Positions 6,896-8,279 of a DNA stretch of 8,279 nucleotides are shown here, piece by piece (positions within the stretch are counted from its first letter, which is position 1; each line of letters starts with the position of its first letter). A model generated the notes under the pieces. That model had not been told where the DNA came from. It saw nothing but the letters and a program-made list of their open reading frames with translations, and ran no database searches. The position numbers and the translations under genes are program-made. Origin of the DNA: Syntrophaceae bacterium UBA4810 (GTDB lineage Bacteria; Desulfobacterota; Syntrophia; Syntrophales; Smithellaceae); the NCBI GenBank assembly GCA_002402545.1, contig DHGA01000018.1, positions 1 through 8,279 of the forward strand. The letters run 5' to 3'.

Positions 6896-7735
6896 CTACA
6901 ACGCTATTTCCATTGATTGCGCTACAGCAAAGCATTTAAGCCTGGCGCCCTGCGCGCTGATGATTTTTTTGCAATCATCGACCATGGCATCAATTTCGTC
7001 GTCAAATCTTTCCTGGTTGTGATGAAATAGGCCGAATTTTTTTACGCCCGCATCCATAGCAAGTTTGAGCGCCGCGTTGTAGGTAGAATGCCCCCAGCCG
7101 CGGGTTTTTTTATATTCGTCTTCTTTATATTCCGCGTCGTGAATCAGCAAATCCGCGCCGCGACAGAAATCCAGATATTGCTGATAATCAAGGCCGCCCT
7201 CGTGCGAGTAGCCAAGTTCGTTGTCGGTTAAAAAAACAAAGCTTTTGCCGTTTTCCTCAAATTTAAAACCGGTTCCCTGATTGGGATGGCTCAGCGCGAT
7301 GGGCGCTATTTTCATGCTGCCCAGCTCGTAGTGATGATTGCAGGTATCGGCGTAAGTAATGCTGGCGCGGATGGTCGAAAAATCTACCGGAAAGTGCGGC
7401 GCGGCCATAATACGGGAAAGCAGGTCTTTTATCGATTCCTGCGCGAACACACAGCCCCAGACGGACAATTTGGTTTTGGAAGAATAAATCGGCTTGAAGA
7501 AAGGAAAGCCCATGATGTGATCCCAGTGCGCGTGCGTCATCAGCAGGGTATAATCATGCCGCTTTTGCGCCAGCAAAGAATTTCCTGCTTCGCGGATACC
7601 CGAGCCCGCGTCGACAATCAGAACCTTATCATCTTGTGTCCGGATTTCCAGGCAAGTGGTATTGCCACCATATTTGAGATATTTTGGCCCTGAAACAGGG
7701 ATGGAGCCTCTGGCTCCCCAGCAGCAAATGAGCAT
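6896..7735 (-). CDS. MBL-fold metal-dependent hydrolase (RNase Z/phosphodiesterase-like)
   Basis: This 279-aa protein is a metallo-beta-lactamase-fold hydrolase. It begins MLICCWGARGSIPVSGP..YGGNTTCLEI, the typical opening of a bacterial subgroup related to RNase Z and cyclic-nucleotide phosphodiesterases. Metal ligands are visible in order: HAHWDH at 68-73 (His68, His70, Asp72, His73), SHPNQGTGF with His150, FLTDNE with Asp171, and His238 in GLFHHN. GWGHST (213-218) supplies a further conserved histidine. No signal peptide or membrane segment is present, so it should be cytoplasmic. Family members hydrolyse phosphodiesters or related esters; the substrate here cannot be read from the sequence. 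ATG 7735 is preceded by GAGGTG at 5 nt spacing (7745-7740), which supports this start. It is first in the run leading to the b561-like and YgiQ genes. Confidence 0.9.
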   Translation of the reverse strand: MLICCWGARGSIPVSGPKYLKYGGNTTCLEIRTQDDKVLIVDAGSGIREAGNSLLAQKRHDYTLLMTHAHWDHIMGFPFFKPIYSSKTKLSVWGCVFAQESIKDLLSRIMAAPHFPVDFSTIRASITYADTCNHHYELGSMKIAPIALSHPNQGTGFKFEENGKSFVFLTDNELGYSHEGGLDYQQYLDFCRGADLLIHDAEYKEDEYKKTRGWGHSTYNAALKLAMDAGVKKFGLFHHNQERFDDEIDAMVDDCKKIISAQGARLKCFAVAQSMEIAL

Positions 7736-7754
7736 TCGTCACCTCGATAATTAA

Positions 7755-7782
7755 ATAATACAGGATATAGAAAAATTATCAA
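7755..7782 (-). promoter_or_regulatory. Probable sigma70-type promoter of the MBL-b561-YgiQ operon
   Basis: On the minus strand, TTGATA (7782-7777) and TATTAT (7760-7755) are separated by 16 bp; each differs from the consensus at one base. The -10 box is 19 bp from the MBL start codon. Transcription would start near 7747, leaving a very short leader that still contains the GAGGTG ribosome site. Confidence 0.5.
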
Positions 7783-7815
7783 GCTTAAAGCTGAATATTT
7801 AAGGACAGATAAGGC

Positions 7816-7843
7816 TTGCTATTTTTTTAAAAAACCTTAACTT
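7816..7843 (+). promoter_or_regulatory. Weak candidate promoter of the copZ-copA pair
   Basis: TTGCTA (7816-7821) followed after 16 bp by TAACTT (7838-7843) is the best -35/-10 pair I can find ahead of the copZ-like gene. The -10 match is poor. The stretch is A+T-rich, and I saw no clear CueR-like or CsoR-like operator dyad, so regulation by copper is not evident from sequence. Confidence 0.2.
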
Positions 7844-7859
7844 AAAACTAAATTTATTG

Positions 7860-7866
7860 AGGAGGT
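7860..7866 (+). promoter_or_regulatory. Strong Shine-Dalgarno of the copZ-like gene
   Basis: AGGAGGT lies 7 nt before ATG 7874. It fixes the start of the short copZ-like gene and predicts efficient translation. Confidence 0.8.
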
Positions 7867-7873
7867 TTCCGGT

Positions 7874-8071
7874 ATGAAAAGCGTAAAAATAAAAGGCATG
7901 AGCTGCCAGCACTGCGTGATGGCGGTGACCAAGGCGCTTGAGGCCATAGATGGAATTAAAAATGTGTCGGTTGATCTGAAAACGGGCACGGCAACTTATG
8001 ATGAAATAAAGCTTCTGGACGCGGCTGTTATTGAGCAGGCGATCAAAAAGGCGGGCTACGATGTCGGATAA
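7874..8071 (+). CDS. copZ: CopZ-like heavy-metal-binding chaperone
   Basis: This 65-aa protein is a single HMA (heavy-metal-associated) domain with the ferredoxin-like beta-alpha-beta-beta-alpha-beta pattern. The metal-binding motif is GMSCQHC, with Cys11 and Cys14; the following VMAVTKALEAIDGIKNVSVDLKTG and the closing IKKAGYDV are standard. Such proteins bind Cu(I) in the cytoplasm and hand it to a P-type ATPase. The adjoining gene encodes exactly that partner and overlaps by 11 nt, which makes the copper assignment likely, although mercury- or zinc-type relatives cannot be ruled out from the motif alone. Length is normal for the family. It is divergent from the MBL operon across a 138-bp intergenic region. 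Confidence 0.92.
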   Translation: MKSVKIKGMSCQHCVMAVTKALEAIDGIKNVSVDLKTGTATYDEIKLLDAAVIEQAIKKAGYDVG

Positions 8072-8279
8072 GGTTATTTTGGGCATTCGCGGCATGACGT
8101 GCGCGGCCTGTGTGCGGCGCGTGGAGGAAGGCCTGCGCCGGACGCCCGGTGTTCAATCCGCAACGGTAAATTTTGCCACCGAGAAAGCCCATGTGGAATA
8201 TGATTCAGGCCGCGTCAGCGTGGCTGATCTGCAAAAAAAGGTGCGCGACATTGGCTATGAAGCTTTTGCCGATGACGCG
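8061..8279 (+). CDS. copA: CopA-type heavy-metal P1B ATPase, N-terminal HMA domain (3' end beyond window)
   Basis: The frame from ATG 8061 stays open for 73 codons to the window end. What is visible is a complete N-terminal HMA domain: GIRGMTCAACVRRVEEGLRR with the metal-binding Cys14 and Cys17, then VNFATEKAHVEYD and the closing KVRDIGYEA. MTCAAC followed by this layout is typical of copper-exporting P1B-type ATPases (CopA), inner-membrane pumps that expel Cu(I) using ATP. The phosphorylation (DKTGT), CPC and ATP-binding motifs lie outside the window, so full identity rests on the domain and the copZ neighbour. The start overlaps the last 11 nt of copZ in another frame, with GGCGGG just upstream as possible ribosome site, which suggests translational coupling. 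A second, separate HMA protein is less likely. Confidence 0.85.
   Translation, partial: MSDKVILGIRGMTCAACVRRVEEGLRRTPGVQSATVNFATEKAHVEYDSGRVSVADLQKKVRDIGYEAFADDA

Noticed and set aside
7286..7693. 135-codon plus-strand frame opposite the MBL gene
   Set aside because: Antisense to conserved metal-binding motifs of the hydrolase; no ribosome site and no family resemblance.
7799..8095. 98-codon minus-strand frame over copZ
   Set aside because: It is antisense to a clear HMA protein that has a perfect Shine-Dalgarno; the translated sequence has no recognisable features.

Overview
The window reads as a chromosomal segment of an anaerobic, Gram-negative-type bacterium. The gene set (FeoA-FeoB fusion, short YgiQ-type radical SAM protein, DUF2156 protein, YgjP-like protease) and a GTCATTGCGA...GCAATCT palindromic intergenic repeat fit a Desulfobacterota / deltaproteobacterial lineage such as the Syntrophales. 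That placement is inference from gene style; no rRNA or marker gene is present. Every gene is either a recognisable housekeeping or accessory family or a small hypothetical. I see no CRISPR array, phage, transposase, tRNA or rRNA, and no convincing new multi-gene system.

Left block (1-3261, minus strand): three closely spaced genes read leftward: a YgjP/DUF45 zinc-protease-like protein, a DUF2156 (phosphatidylglycerol lysyltransferase C-terminal-like) protein, and a fused FeoA-FeoB ferrous iron transporter that runs off the left edge. The FeoAB gene is open through all 549 codons to base 1. Gaps of 24 and 15 bp suggest one transcript.

Middle (3262-4746): an AT-rich stretch opens with a MITE-like nested inverted repeat (about 3260-3413) that directly abuts the ygjP start. 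A lone plus-strand cupin gene follows, matching the phosphomannose isomerase domain of ManC/AlgA. Convergent to it is an AT-rich gene for a small unknown lipoprotein, whose start is problematic: a perfect Shine-Dalgarno and a good signal-peptide n-region lie upstream of the first usable start codon.

Right block (4747-7735, minus strand): an apparent operon of an MBL-fold hydrolase, a four-helix b561-like membrane protein and a YgiQ-family radical SAM protein. The last two are separated by a single base. A good sigma70-type promoter precedes the MBL gene.

Right edge (7874-8279, plus strand): a CopZ-like metallochaperone overlaps by 11 nt the start of a CopA-type P-type ATPase cut off by the window end. 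This is a copper (or other soft-metal) homeostasis module, divergent from the MBL operon.
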